A stretch of DNA of 39,593 nt from Bacteroides sp. (GTDB taxonomy: Bacteria; Bacteroidota; Bacteroidia; Bacteroidales; Bacteroidaceae), in assembly GCA_017621035.1 (NCBI GenBank), contig JAGATY010000005.1, positions 1-39,593 of the forward strand, given 5' to 3'. The position numbers and the translations under genes are program-made. Shown in pieces: positions 1 to 6,930 of this stretch (the stretch's first letter is position 1; each line of letters starts with the position of its first letter). The notes under the pieces are model-generated. The model had not been told where the DNA came from. It did not search any database and was given only the letters and a program-made list of their open reading frames with translations.

Positions 1-287
1 AATATGATGTATCTTTGGCATAGTGAATTTTTTGTATGCCTAAAGATACGAAAACTTTAGGATATACCAAAGTCCTTGCTTGTGAAAGTAGGGGCTTTGT
101 GATAAAAAATGAGGGCGTGCCGATTTTTGACACACCCTCATCCGGTCGTTCCGACCGTCCGCTATGGGTAGATAGCCTATGCTTGCTTGCTTGCTTGCTT
201 GCTAACATTTTATTCGGGATGTGCAAGTTTTGGGGCATGATTTTTTTAGTTGTTGGGTTATGGATTAAAGGGTTTGTTTACCCCATT
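1..287. other. intergenic region with hairpins and GCTT microsatellite
   Basis: I find no convincing gene here. Visible structure: an imperfect hairpin at 9-22/35-49, whose left arm also contains a TATCTTTG box (10-17) that fits the Bacteroides -7 consensus; a hairpin GAGGGcGTG/CACaCCCTC at 111-139; a 6-bp hairpin CGGTCG/CGACCG at 143-157; and a (GCTT)5 simple repeat at 181-200. An open plus-strand frame of 87 codons crosses the region, but it has no ribosome binding site and a composition dictated by the repeat, so I do not call it a gene. Confidence 0.5.
181..203. repeat. tetranucleotide microsatellite (GCTT)5
   Basis: Five perfect tandem copies of GCTT plus a partial sixth (GCT). It lies about 85 bp beyond the stop codon of the small minus-strand gene at 288-578, so any effect would be on that gene's 3' region or on an unseen transcript rather than on a reading frame. 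Confidence 0.9.
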
Positions 288-578
288 TCACTTGCATAGC
301 CAGGGATATTTACGTTCCATGTAAGCAAATACTTCCTCGCTGCTCAGCAAGTTGTCTTCTTCATCATCGGCTTCCGCCTCGTCCATCCTGCGATGAAGTT
401 CTTCCATGGTGAAGGGGCGGAGCCACTCATCATCCAGTTTGGCCGGCTCTTCCTGTCTGCAGGAGCGGGATGCCGTGCCGGGACGATAGGTCGCAGGGTC
501 GGTTCGCTGATAGGCCACAGCAGGCTCGGCTGCCATCAGCTTCGGTTCTTCGTACTGTGGATAGGTTTTCGATTTCAT
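288..578 (-). CDS. small acidic protein, antitoxin-like
   Basis: A 96-residue hypothetical protein. The ATG at 578 follows a strong AGGAGG-type ribosome binding site (about 586-591), and a TATTTTTG -7 promoter box lies on the minus strand at 612-619, so this is probably a real gene. The N-terminal half is Pro/Ala-rich and low in secondary structure. The C-terminal 40 residues ('FTMEELHRRMDEAEADDEED...') are charged and helical and resemble the C-terminal part of small antitoxins that pair with RelE/ParE-type toxins in Bacteroides. That resemblance is by eye only. An antitoxin would normally be followed by its toxin, but no toxin-sized frame exists in the 287 bases downstream. No signal peptide or membrane segment is seen. 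Function unknown. Confidence 0.6.
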   Translation of the reverse strand: MKSKTYPQYEEPKLMAAEPAVAYQRTDPATYRPGTASRSCRQEEPAKLDDEWLRPFTMEELHRRMDEAEADDEEDNLLSSEEVFAYMERKYPWLCK

Positions 579-611
579 ATTGGAATCCTCCTTTGTTTAT
601 GTTTCACGCTG

Positions 612-619
612 CAAAAATA
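612..619 (-). promoter_or_regulatory. -7 promoter box for the 288-578 gene
   Basis: TATTTTTG on the minus strand fits TAnnTTTG and lies 33 bp upstream of the start codon. No clear -33 TTTG is visible at the expected distance. Confidence 0.4.
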
Positions 620-679
620 GTGAAATCTCGGAAAGATGAAGTATGTGACTGCATTTTATTTATAGACACGGTGGACAGT

Positions 680-819
680 TGATAGGTGATAGGTGATAGT
701 TGATAGTTATGAATTGGATTCTTAATTCTTCATTCTTAATTCTTCATTCTTAATTCTTCATTCTTAATTCTTCATTCATAACTCATAATTCATAATTCAT
801 CATTCAAAATTCATAATTA
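680..819. repeat. AT-rich tandem and low-complexity repeats upstream of the GHL10 gene
   Basis: A short 7-bp repeat (gataggt/gatagtt, about 680-707) is followed by four perfect head-to-tail copies of the 14-mer ttcttaattcttca (719-774). These grade into degenerate cataattcataatt repeats up to about 819. The same AT-rich 'aattcataatt' type recurs at 8095-8122, 33260-33290 and 37665-37705 in this window. Confidence 0.85.
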
Positions 820-824
820 TCGAG

Positions 825-832
825 TACTTTTG
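825..832 (+). promoter_or_regulatory. TAnnTTTG box directly before the GHL10 start codon
   Basis: TACTTTTG matches the Bacteroides -7 box, but its last base is only 5 bases before the ATG at 838. If used, transcription would start at or within a few bases of the start codon and the message would be nearly leaderless. No -33 TTTG is found 19-21 bp upstream, so this may be chance. Confidence 0.4.
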
Positions 833-837
833 CAGCC

Positions 838-2298
838 ATGAAAAGGATTATCATCTTGATTGTGTTGGGGGCGATTCTCGCAGGAGCGAGGGCGCAAGAG
901 CCTAAGCGGGAGGTGCGTGCAGCGTGGGTAACAGCCGTGTATGGGCTCGACTGGCCCCGCACGCGGGCAAACTCTGCGGCCGGCATAGAGAAGCAGAAGC
1001 AGGAACTCATCGACATACTGGACAGGCTGAAGGAGGCGAACTTCAACACGGTACTCTTCCAGACACGGACGCGCGGAGACGTGCTCTACGCCTCGGACAT
1101 AGAGCCTTACAACAGCATCCTGACGGGAAAGGTGGATGGAAATCCGGGCTACGACCCGCTGGCGTTTGCCGTGGAGGAGTGTCACAAGCGGGGCATGGAG
1201 TGCCACGCATGGATGGTGACCATCCCGCTGGGCAACCGCAAGCATGTGGCAGCACTGAAAGGGAAGTCGGTCACGAAGAAACGTCCGGCCATCACGGCAG
1301 CCTACAAGCGCGAATACTTCCTGAACCCCGGACATCCGGAGACCAAAGAGTATCTGATGAGCCTGGTGCGCGAGGTGGTGGAGCGGTATGATGTGGATGG
1401 GGTACACTTCGACTACCTGCGCTATCCCGAGTATGCCCGCAACTTTCCCGACCGCACGCTGTATCGCCGCTACGGGGCAGGCCGCACGCTGGAGCAGTGG
1501 CGACGGGACAACATCAGCGAGATAGTGAGACACATCTATAAAGGTGTGAAGGCGCTGAAGCCGTGGGTGAAGGTGAGCAGCAGTCCCGTAGGCAAGTATG
1601 ACGACACGTCACGCTACCCCTCGCGCGGCTGGAATGCCCTGCGAAGCGTCCATCAGGATGTGCAAGGCTGGCTGGCGGAGGGCATTCAGGACCAAATCTA
1701 TCCGATGATGTACTTCAGGGGCAACTCATTCTACCCCTTCGCCCTCGACTGGCAGGAGCAGAGCAACGGCCGCCAGGTGGTGCCCGGATTGGGCATCTAC
1801 TTTCTGGACAGCAAGGAGGGAGACTGGCCGATAGAGGAGATTGAACGCCAGCTGAACTTCTGCCGCGCAAACGGATTGGCCGGCCATGCACACTATCGGG
1901 TGAAGTATCTGATGGATGATGTGAAGGGGCTTTACGGAAAGCTAGCGGAAACGTACTACCCCACCCCGGCACTGACACCCGCCATGCCGTGGATTGACAG
2001 TGAGGCTCCCACAGCCCCCACGGCTCTGCACATCGATGCCGTGGCCGACGGCTACTGGAAGCTCTCGTGGCAGGCATCCCGGGACAACGACACGCAGAAT
2101 GCGCCCCGCTACAACATCTACGCCTCGAACACGCATCCCGTGGACACCACCAATCCGGCCAATCTGGTGGCACAAAACGTAAGGGGCACAGCATTTATCT
2201 ATGCCCCTCTGTATCCTTGGGAACGCAAACGATTCTTTGCAGTGACGGCGATGGACCGGTGCGGGAATGAGAGCGAAGCGTCAGAAGCTGTACGTTAG
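838..2298 (+). CDS. secreted GHL10-family glycoside hydrolase-like protein
   Basis: A 486-residue protein of the 'glycosyl hydrolase-like 10' (YngK/DUF187) family. These are predicted TIM-barrel carbohydrate-active enzymes acting outside the cytoplasm; some members have been linked to peptidoglycan or other glycans, and the substrate here is unknown. The N-terminus (MKRIIILIVLGAILAGARAQ) is a signal peptide with a likely SPI cut after ARA and no lipobox Cys. Family features: 'REVRAAWVTAVYGLDWP' at about 24-40 and 'VDGVHFDYLRYP', which carries the conserved Asp residues of the barrel. From about residue 388 a fibronectin-III-like beta domain follows. Length is normal for the family. The stop codon overlaps the convergent RelA/SpoT gene by 4 bases. 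Confidence 0.9.
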   Translation: MKRIIILIVLGAILAGARAQEPKREVRAAWVTAVYGLDWPRTRANSAAGIEKQKQELIDILDRLKEANFNTVLFQTRTRGDVLYASDIEPYNSILTGKVDGNPGYDPLAFAVEECHKRGMECHAWMVTIPLGNRKHVAALKGKSVTKKRPAITAAYKREYFLNPGHPETKEYLMSLVREVVERYDVDGVHFDYLRYPEYARNFPDRTLYRRYGAGRTLEQWRRDNISEIVRHIYKGVKALKPWVKVSSSPVGKYDDTSRYPSRGWNALRSVHQDVQGWLAEGIQDQIYPMMYFRGNSFYPFALDWQEQSNGRQVVPGLGIYFLDSKEGDWPIEEIERQLNFCRANGLAGHAHYRVKYLMDDVKGLYGKLAETYYPTPALTPAMPWIDSEAPTAPTALHIDAVADGYWKLSWQASRDNDTQNAPRYNIYASNTHPVDTTNPANLVAQNVRGTAFIYAPLYPWERKRFFAVTAMDRCGNESEASEAVR

Positions 2299-4175
2299 TC
2301 GTCAGCCTGCGTGCTCTTCACACTGAACACCTCGTCCACACCCTTGATTTCGTTCAGCGAGGTAATCACTTTCTGCAACTCTACAAACGAGTGTACAGCA
2401 AACTCTACCGAGCAGACAGCAATGCCATCTACCGTAGAGGTCTTTAAAGAAGAGATGGAAAGCCTCATGCCGTTGGTAATGCAGTCCACCAAATCAATCA
2501 GCAGGTGGTAACGATCTACCGCATGCACCTCGATGGCAACGGGGTAAAGCACATCAGCATCTTCCGGAAAGTCGACAGAAACAATGGAATCACCACGCTG
2601 TGAGGCCAGGCGAATGGCCACTTCACAGTCGCGCTTGTGGATGGTAACCTTATCATTTTCATCCCTGAACCCGATAACCTCATTACCCGGCAGCGGGTGA
2701 CAGTGGGTACAACGGTTCTTAGGAATAGACTTCAGCTGGCGCAGATAGGGCATCAGGAAACGCTTGGCCTTGTAGGTCTGCACATAGTTCAACCAGTCGG
2801 GCTGCGGGGTAACGTCAGGATTCACACCCACTTCCACACAGTCGCCGTGGTGCAATTCACTCTTGATGGAGCAGAGCTTACCATTGATTTTGGCGTACTG
2901 GGCATGCTTACCAATCTTACTATGAATCTCAAAGGCAAAGTCCAGCACAGTAGCATGCTGCGGCAGGCTGACGGCCATTCCTTTAGGCGTGAACACAGTA
3001 ATGTCTTCATTGTAAAGCGAGCTGACCACACTGTCCATAAAACCTTCACTTCCCTGCGTGGAGGCCTCTTTCAAGAGAGAGCGGAACTTCACAATCCAAT
3101 TGCTCCAAGAGCCCTCTACACGCTCCACCACGCAACCCAACTTGGAGTTACGCACCATGCGCTCGGAAGAGATGTGAATCTCCTCCCAAATGCCCTGGTC
3201 GCTGAGCAGGCGCACATGGAAACTCTGGTAACCGTTCTCTTTAGGGGAATCTATGAAGTTGACAATGCTATTAGGCTTCTCTTTAAAGTGGTCTGTCAGG
3301 ATGGAGTAGATGCGCAAACAGAGTGTCTTCTCCTCTACCTCGCTGGGCGACGGATAGATGAGGCGGATGACGTGGCGATAGTCTATGTGCTTGAAGTCAC
3401 GCCCCGAAGCCTGCATCTTGCGCCAGATGCTGTAAGGCATGCGGTAGCGCACCTCGGTACGCGCCTCGATGCCTTTCTGCCGCAGCAGTGAAACAATCTC
3501 GCCGGTGAAGTTATCCAACCGCTCTTTGTTCTCCTGTTTATCCTCAGCCAGAGCCTTTTCCAACTCGCTGTACTCCAGCGGACAGCGGTAGCGCAGTCCC
3601 AGATTCTCCAGTTCACGGCGAATGCCATAGAGCCCCAAACGATTGGCCAAGGGGGCATAGAAGTAGTCTGTCTCTCCGGCTATCTTCATCTGCTTTTCGG
3701 GCAGCATACTGTTCAGCGTACGCATGTTGTGCAAACGGTCTGCCAGCTTGATGAGGATGGCGCGGATGTCGTAGTGCAGCGAGTCCAGCATCTGCTTGAA
3801 GTTGTCCACCTGCTTCGAGGTTTCATACTGTCTCTTCTTCTGCTTCGTCACCACACGCACCAGGTAGGCCACATCTGCACCACAGCGGTTCTTCACGTCC
3901 TCCATGGTGTACGAGGTGTCCTCCACCACGTCGTGTAGAAATGCTGCAATCACCGAGTTGGCACCCAGCTGCAGCTCCTCAGCCACAATGCGTGCCACCG
4001 CCAGCGGGTGCACAATGTAGGGAGCACCGCTCTTTCTGAACTGCCCCCGGTGAGCCTCTTGGGCAAACTCAAAGGCATCCTTGATTCTTTCCAACTCCTC
4101 AGCCCCTACCCGGCGCGACATGATGGCCAGGATGTAATCTAACTGGGCTTTGATTTGTGCTTGATAGTCTTCCAT
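2295..4175 (-). CDS. RelA/SpoT homologue with intact hydrolase and degenerate synthetase site
   Basis: A long RSH protein (626 residues) of (p)ppGpp metabolism. I place the start at the ATG at 4175; an in-frame TTG at 4184 would add three residues. The N-terminal HD hydrolase domain looks complete: 'HPLA' near 56, HD at 81-82 in 'HDVVEDT', 'RLHNMRT' near 147. The synthetase domain (about 240-345) keeps 'PYSIWRKM' and 'ENGYQSFH'. However, the usual D-L-x-x-x-R motif reads 'HIDYRHVIRLI', and the E-(V/I)-Q-I-R-T motif reads 'EIHISSERM'. A TGS domain (about 390-455), a Cys-rich patch (CTHC...HKRDC) and a C-terminal ACT domain follow. Bacteroides usually carry two long RSH proteins, and this fits the hydrolase-leaning one, which is inference. 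The esterase gene lies 75 bp upstream on the same strand. Confidence 0.9.
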   Translation of the reverse strand: MEDYQAQIKAQLDYILAIMSRRVGAEELERIKDAFEFAQEAHRGQFRKSGAPYIVHPLAVARIVAEELQLGANSVIAAFLHDVVEDTSYTMEDVKNRCGADVAYLVRVVTKQKKRQYETSKQVDNFKQMLDSLHYDIRAILIKLADRLHNMRTLNSMLPEKQMKIAGETDYFYAPLANRLGLYGIRRELENLGLRYRCPLEYSELEKALAEDKQENKERLDNFTGEIVSLLRQKGIEARTEVRYRMPYSIWRKMQASGRDFKHIDYRHVIRLIYPSPSEVEEKTLCLRIYSILTDHFKEKPNSIVNFIDSPKENGYQSFHVRLLSDQGIWEEIHISSERMVRNSKLGCVVERVEGSWSNWIVKFRSLLKEASTQGSEGFMDSVVSSLYNEDITVFTPKGMAVSLPQHATVLDFAFEIHSKIGKHAQYAKINGKLCSIKSELHHGDCVEVGVNPDVTPQPDWLNYVQTYKAKRFLMPYLRQLKSIPKNRCTHCHPLPGNEVIGFRDENDKVTIHKRDCEVAIRLASQRGDSIVSVDFPEDADVLYPVAIEVHAVDRYHLLIDLVDCITNGMRLSISSLKTSTVDGIAVCSVEFAVHSFVELQKVITSLNEIKGVDEVFSVKSTQADD

Positions 4176-4250
4176 GGAGAACAATGGTTAAAATTCTACG
4201 CTATATGGGTTGCGAAGATAGTCAAAATGGCGGAAATTGTACCGTTTCTA

Positions 4251-5021
4251 TCACTTTTTTTGTCCAAACAGCCACTTCATGAAGCCGGGATAGTTAAAAG
4301 CCGGGTTCCAACTGCCATGAGTACAGCCGGGAAACTCTATGTACTCTACATCGGCATCGGCAGCTTTCAGTGCCTTGTAAGCCTCGCGGGAAGCTCTGAA
4401 GGGAACCACCTGGTCGGCATCGCCGTGGAAGATGCGGAACTTAACCTCTTTGGCTGCCTTCAGACGGGCAGGATTGACTGAACCGCAGATGGGAATGGCG
4501 GCAGCAAAGGTTTCAGGATAGCGAATAACCAACTCATAAGTAGCCATACCACCCATGGAGAGACCTATAATATAGATGCGTTTGCTGTCTACATCAGGGC
4601 GTGCAAGGTAGGTGTCCAACAGCTCCTTCAGTGTCTTCAACGTGGTACTCAGCTCAGGATTCATCGGCATCTTCTCCGGCTCCAAGCTCTCCATACGTTG
4701 AGCAAAAGCGCCATACTCACCCTCCGGGCACTGCGGGAAGATTACGTAGGCAGGAAACTCCTCACGATTGACGGGGTTCAGAAACATCTGTCCGCCATGA
4801 AACAGCTGCTTCTCATTGTCATTGCCTCGCTCTCCGGAGCCATGAAGGAAGAGTACCAGCGGGTACTTCTCACCGGCCTTCAGGTTCTCCGGTGTCAGGT
4901 ACCGATAAAGTAACGAGTCGCCACTGATGGGTGATACAAACAAACCTCTCTCATAGCTCTCTTGAGCCATTGCCGAGAGCGACAAACAAATAATGGATAC
5001 AGCCAAAAATAAACGTTTCAT
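4251..5021 (-). CDS. secreted alpha/beta-hydrolase, CE1-like esterase
   Basis: A 256-residue exported hydrolase of the alpha/beta fold (phospholipase/carboxylesterase, feruloyl- or acetyl-esterase-like). The signal peptide covers residues 1-19, cut after AMA. The catalytic triad can be read: Ser155 in the nucleophile elbow G-L-S-M-G-G, Asp203 in 'HGDADQVVP' and His235 in 'GCTHGSW'. The oxyanion-hole motif is 'LFLHGSGERG' (57-66). Many such Bacteroides enzymes deacylate plant or host glycans, but no glycan-utilisation genes adjoin it, so the substrate is open. A TACGTTTG -7 box sits on the minus strand at 5045-5052. RelA/SpoT follows after 75 bp and could be co-transcribed, since no terminator is visible between them. 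Confidence 0.88.
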   Translation of the reverse strand: MKRLFLAVSIICLSLSAMAQESYERGLFVSPISGDSLLYRYLTPENLKAGEKYPLVLFLHGSGERGNDNEKQLFHGGQMFLNPVNREEFPAYVIFPQCPEGEYGAFAQRMESLEPEKMPMNPELSTTLKTLKELLDTYLARPDVDSKRIYIIGLSMGGMATYELVIRYPETFAAAIPICGSVNPARLKAAKEVKFRIFHGDADQVVPFRASREAYKALKAADADVEYIEFPGCTHGSWNPAFNYPGFMKWLFGQKK

Positions 5022-5377
5022 ATCTTAATGCTTTAAAAGTTTAGCAAACGTAATTTACTGTAGATAAATGAAGTAAAAGGGAGAAACTGCTTTGCTTTTT
5101 GGGCAGAAAAGAGCAAATGCCTTGTTAGATACAAGTTAACGAGTTGGCAAGACACAAGACTCCTCGTCAACTTGTCAACTTACTCCTTTAACTATCTCCA
5201 TTTATCTTCCTCAATCTCCTTTTACCTACACAAGAAAGGAAAATCCCTCCCTTTTCTGCGGACAAAGATAAGGTAATTTGGAACACCACGTATTGCCTAC
5301 GGGAATTTTTCTCCACACTTTCTCTACCCAATCACCACACATTCTCCGCACCCTCTCCATTATCTCTTGTTTTTAGA

Positions 5378-5457
5378 TTTGATATTGCTTCGATATACAT
5401 TCGGTAAAGTCCTTGTTTTCTGAGGGTATAACGTAGAAAAATCGAAGCAATATCAAA
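5378..5457. repeat. perfect 17-bp inverted repeat with 46-nt spacer
   Basis: The left arm tttgatattgcttcgat (5378-5394) is exactly complementary to the right arm at 5441-5457. The match stops abruptly on both sides. The spacer contains no TAnnTTTG box in either orientation. It lies 45 bp upstream of the -33 element of the LOG gene. No target-site duplication is visible. Confidence 0.9.
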
Positions 5458-5502
5458 GGGATAAGGGCGCTGATAGGGCTCGGAAAGGAATTGGCTATGA
5501 TG

Positions 5503-5534
5503 TTTGGTTCTCCTCTCGGTTTGCATTATCTTTG
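5503..5534 (+). promoter_or_regulatory. promoter of the LOG-family gene
   Basis: TTTG (5503-5506), a 20-bp spacer and TATCTTTG (5527-5534) match the Bacteroides primary sigma factor consensus. The start codon at 5563 is 28 bp beyond the box, giving a short leader. Confidence 0.75.
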
Positions 5535-5562
5535 CAAAGTGTAACGCAAAACAGATAGCATC

Positions 5563-6633
5563 ATGGCAGACAATTATCTCGAAAGACAATATGAACAGTA
5601 TCAGGCACGGAAAGCGGCTTGGGAAAAGAGCAAGAAGACAACCCGCCGGAAAACAGCCGTAGTGAAGCAGGTGCAAGAGGCTTCTTATCAGGAGATTGCG
5701 ACCATAGAAGAGCTGATAAGCCTGACACAGGAGAAGCAACTGGCCGGAAACTATCGGCATGAGTTGTACACGCCCGAAACACTTTACCAAGGATATCGGG
5801 AGGGAGAACCGGAAAGTTACCGGCAATGCTATGACTACCGTGTGTATCAGCACTATCTGAAGACGGGAAAAAGATGCAGAGAGGTCAAAGAAAACCTGGC
5901 GCGTACGCTGCATGACCATGCCATCAGCGATGCCATGTATGACTTTCTGGCACACTATCCGGAGAAGAAGGTGGTGGGCATCATGGGCGGACACGGGCTG
6001 TTACGCACGGACGAGGCTTACCGTAAGGTGACACACATCAGCAAACAGCTCACCGAGGCGGGCTATCTGCTGATTAGTGGCGGAGGTCCCGGAGCCATGG
6101 AGGCCACTCACCTGGGGGCGTGGATGGCCGGACGAAGTGAAGAGGAGCTTCAGCAGGCGTTCAGAATATTGGAAGAGGCTCCCTCATTTAAAGAGGAGAA
6201 TTGGCTGAACACTGCCTTCCGAATAAGGAGACTCTTTCCCCAAACCACGTATGAAAGTCTGGGCGTACCCACCTGGCTCTACGGGCACGAGCCTGCCACA
6301 CCTTTTGCTACCCGCATTGCCAAGTTGTTTGAAAATGCACTTCGCGAGGATGACATTCTGACCATTGCCATGGGAGGCATCATCTATGCGCCGGGTAGTG
6401 CAGGCACCATGCAGGAAATCTTTCAGGACGCAGTGCAGAACCACTATCTGAGCTTCGGTTATGCCAGTCCCATGATATTCCTCGACTCGCAGTACTGGAC
6501 TGAGGAGATGCCCGTCTACCCGCTGCTGCAACATCTGCTGAAGAAAGGTATGTACAAGAATCTGTTGCTCTCACTGACCGACTGTGAGGAGGAGGTTATA
6601 GCAGCAGTTCAATCCTTTACGTCGGAGGAATAA
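5563..6633 (+). CDS. LOG-family nucleotide 5'-monophosphate phosphoribohydrolase-like protein
   Basis: A 356-residue cytoplasmic protein of the LOG ('lysine decarboxylase-like') Rossmann family, whose studied members cleave nucleoside 5'-monophosphates or cytokinin ribotides to base and ribose 5-phosphate. The Rossmann core starts near residue 130 ('KKVVGIMGGHGL') and carries the family signatures 'SGGGPGAMEATHLGA' (around 170-185) and 'APGSAGTMQEIFQ' (around 285), the counterpart of P-G-G-x-G-T-x-x-E. About 130 extra N-terminal residues, charged and helical with a Lys/Arg-rich stretch at 15-30, make it longer than classic LOG proteins (about 190-220 residues). Its own promoter lies just upstream and no operon partner is evident. 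The substrate cannot be judged from sequence. Confidence 0.85.
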   Translation: MADNYLERQYEQYQARKAAWEKSKKTTRRKTAVVKQVQEASYQEIATIEELISLTQEKQLAGNYRHELYTPETLYQGYREGEPESYRQCYDYRVYQHYLKTGKRCREVKENLARTLHDHAISDAMYDFLAHYPEKKVVGIMGGHGLLRTDEAYRKVTHISKQLTEAGYLLISGGGPGAMEATHLGAWMAGRSEEELQQAFRILEEAPSFKEENWLNTAFRIRRLFPQTTYESLGVPTWLYGHEPATPFATRIAKLFENALREDDILTIAMGGIIYAPGSAGTMQEIFQDAVQNHYLSFGYASPMIFLDSQYWTEEMPVYPLLQHLLKKGMYKNLLLSLTDCEEEVIAAVQSFTSEE

Positions 6634-6687
6634 CCGGCATCCGAATTCATCAAAAAGATTATTTAACACACAAAAAGCAAGAAAACA

Positions 6688-6718
6688 TTTGCAAGTAGAA
6701 ACATTCTGCCTACCTTTG
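6688..6718 (+). promoter_or_regulatory. promoter of the trp leader and trpBE
   Basis: TTTG (6688-6691), 19 bp, TACCTTTG (6711-6718): an exact Bacteroides consensus promoter 24 bp upstream of the leader peptide ATG. Confidence 0.85.
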
Positions 6719-6742
6719 CCGCATCTAAAACGAAAAAAGACA

Positions 6743-6805
6743 ATGAAAAGAACAATGGTAAATACATTTTGGTGGTGGCGCCCGTTACAACTCAAGCAGT
6801 CGTAA
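6743..6805 (+). CDS. trpL: tryptophan leader peptide
   Basis: A 20-residue open frame whose residues 10-12 are three consecutive Trp codons (TGG TGG TGG, 6770-6778), starting 25 bases after the consensus promoter and ending with TAA. It is followed 55 bases later by an intrinsic terminator and then trpB. This is the layout of classical ribosome-mediated attenuation: when charged tRNA-Trp is scarce the ribosome stalls on the Trp run and the terminator should not form. I could not resolve the antiterminator pairing by eye. The peptide itself is expected to have only a regulatory role. Confidence 0.9.
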   Translation: MKRTMVNTFWWWRPLQLKQS

Positions 6806-6860
6806 GGAGCCAAGAGCCTGTGTATAGTTCCAAGTTCAAGCAAAAGAATAGAAGAAATAC

Positions 6861-6899
6861 AGAAAGCCCTGTCGCACTTGCGGCGGGGCTTTCTCTTTT
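6861..6899 (+). terminator. trp attenuator terminator
   Basis: AGAAAGCCC (6861-6869) pairs with GGGCTTTCT (6886-6894). With the inner pairs (two of them G-T) this gives a 15-bp stem closing on the loop ACTT (6876-6879). CTTTT follows. It sits between the leader peptide and trpB, so it conditionally terminates transcription of trpBE. Confidence 0.88.
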
Positions 6900-6930
6900 C
6901 AGCAATTTCCAAACTAAAATACAAAGAACA

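Larger units (their letters stand above)
5022..5562. other. 541-bp divergent intergenic region
   Basis: The region lies between two divergently transcribed genes. It holds the -7 box of the esterase gene (5045-5052, minus), an imperfect inverted repeat at 5131-5143/5163-5175 (12 of 13 pairs), a perfect 17-bp inverted repeat (separate entry) and the promoter of the LOG gene. A minus-strand open frame overlapping 5332-5994 has no ribosome binding site and runs antisense to the LOG gene, so I reject it. Confidence 0.6.

Noticed and set aside
36-299. 87-codon plus-strand frame at the left end
   Set aside because: No ribosome binding site, composition set by the GCTT repeat and hairpins, no recognisable family.
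5395-5440. Phase-variable promoter between the 17-bp inverted repeats
   Set aside because: The 46-nt spacer holds no TAnnTTTG box in either orientation, and the LOG promoter lies outside the repeat.
5332-5994. 220-codon minus-strand frame antisense to the LOG gene
   Set aside because: Runs antisense to a clear gene and across the 17-bp inverted repeat; no ribosome binding site or domain.
6769-6930. N-terminal extension of trpB by 54 codons
   Set aside because: It would translate through the leader peptide and attenuator; the ATG at 6931 gives the conserved TrpB N-terminus.
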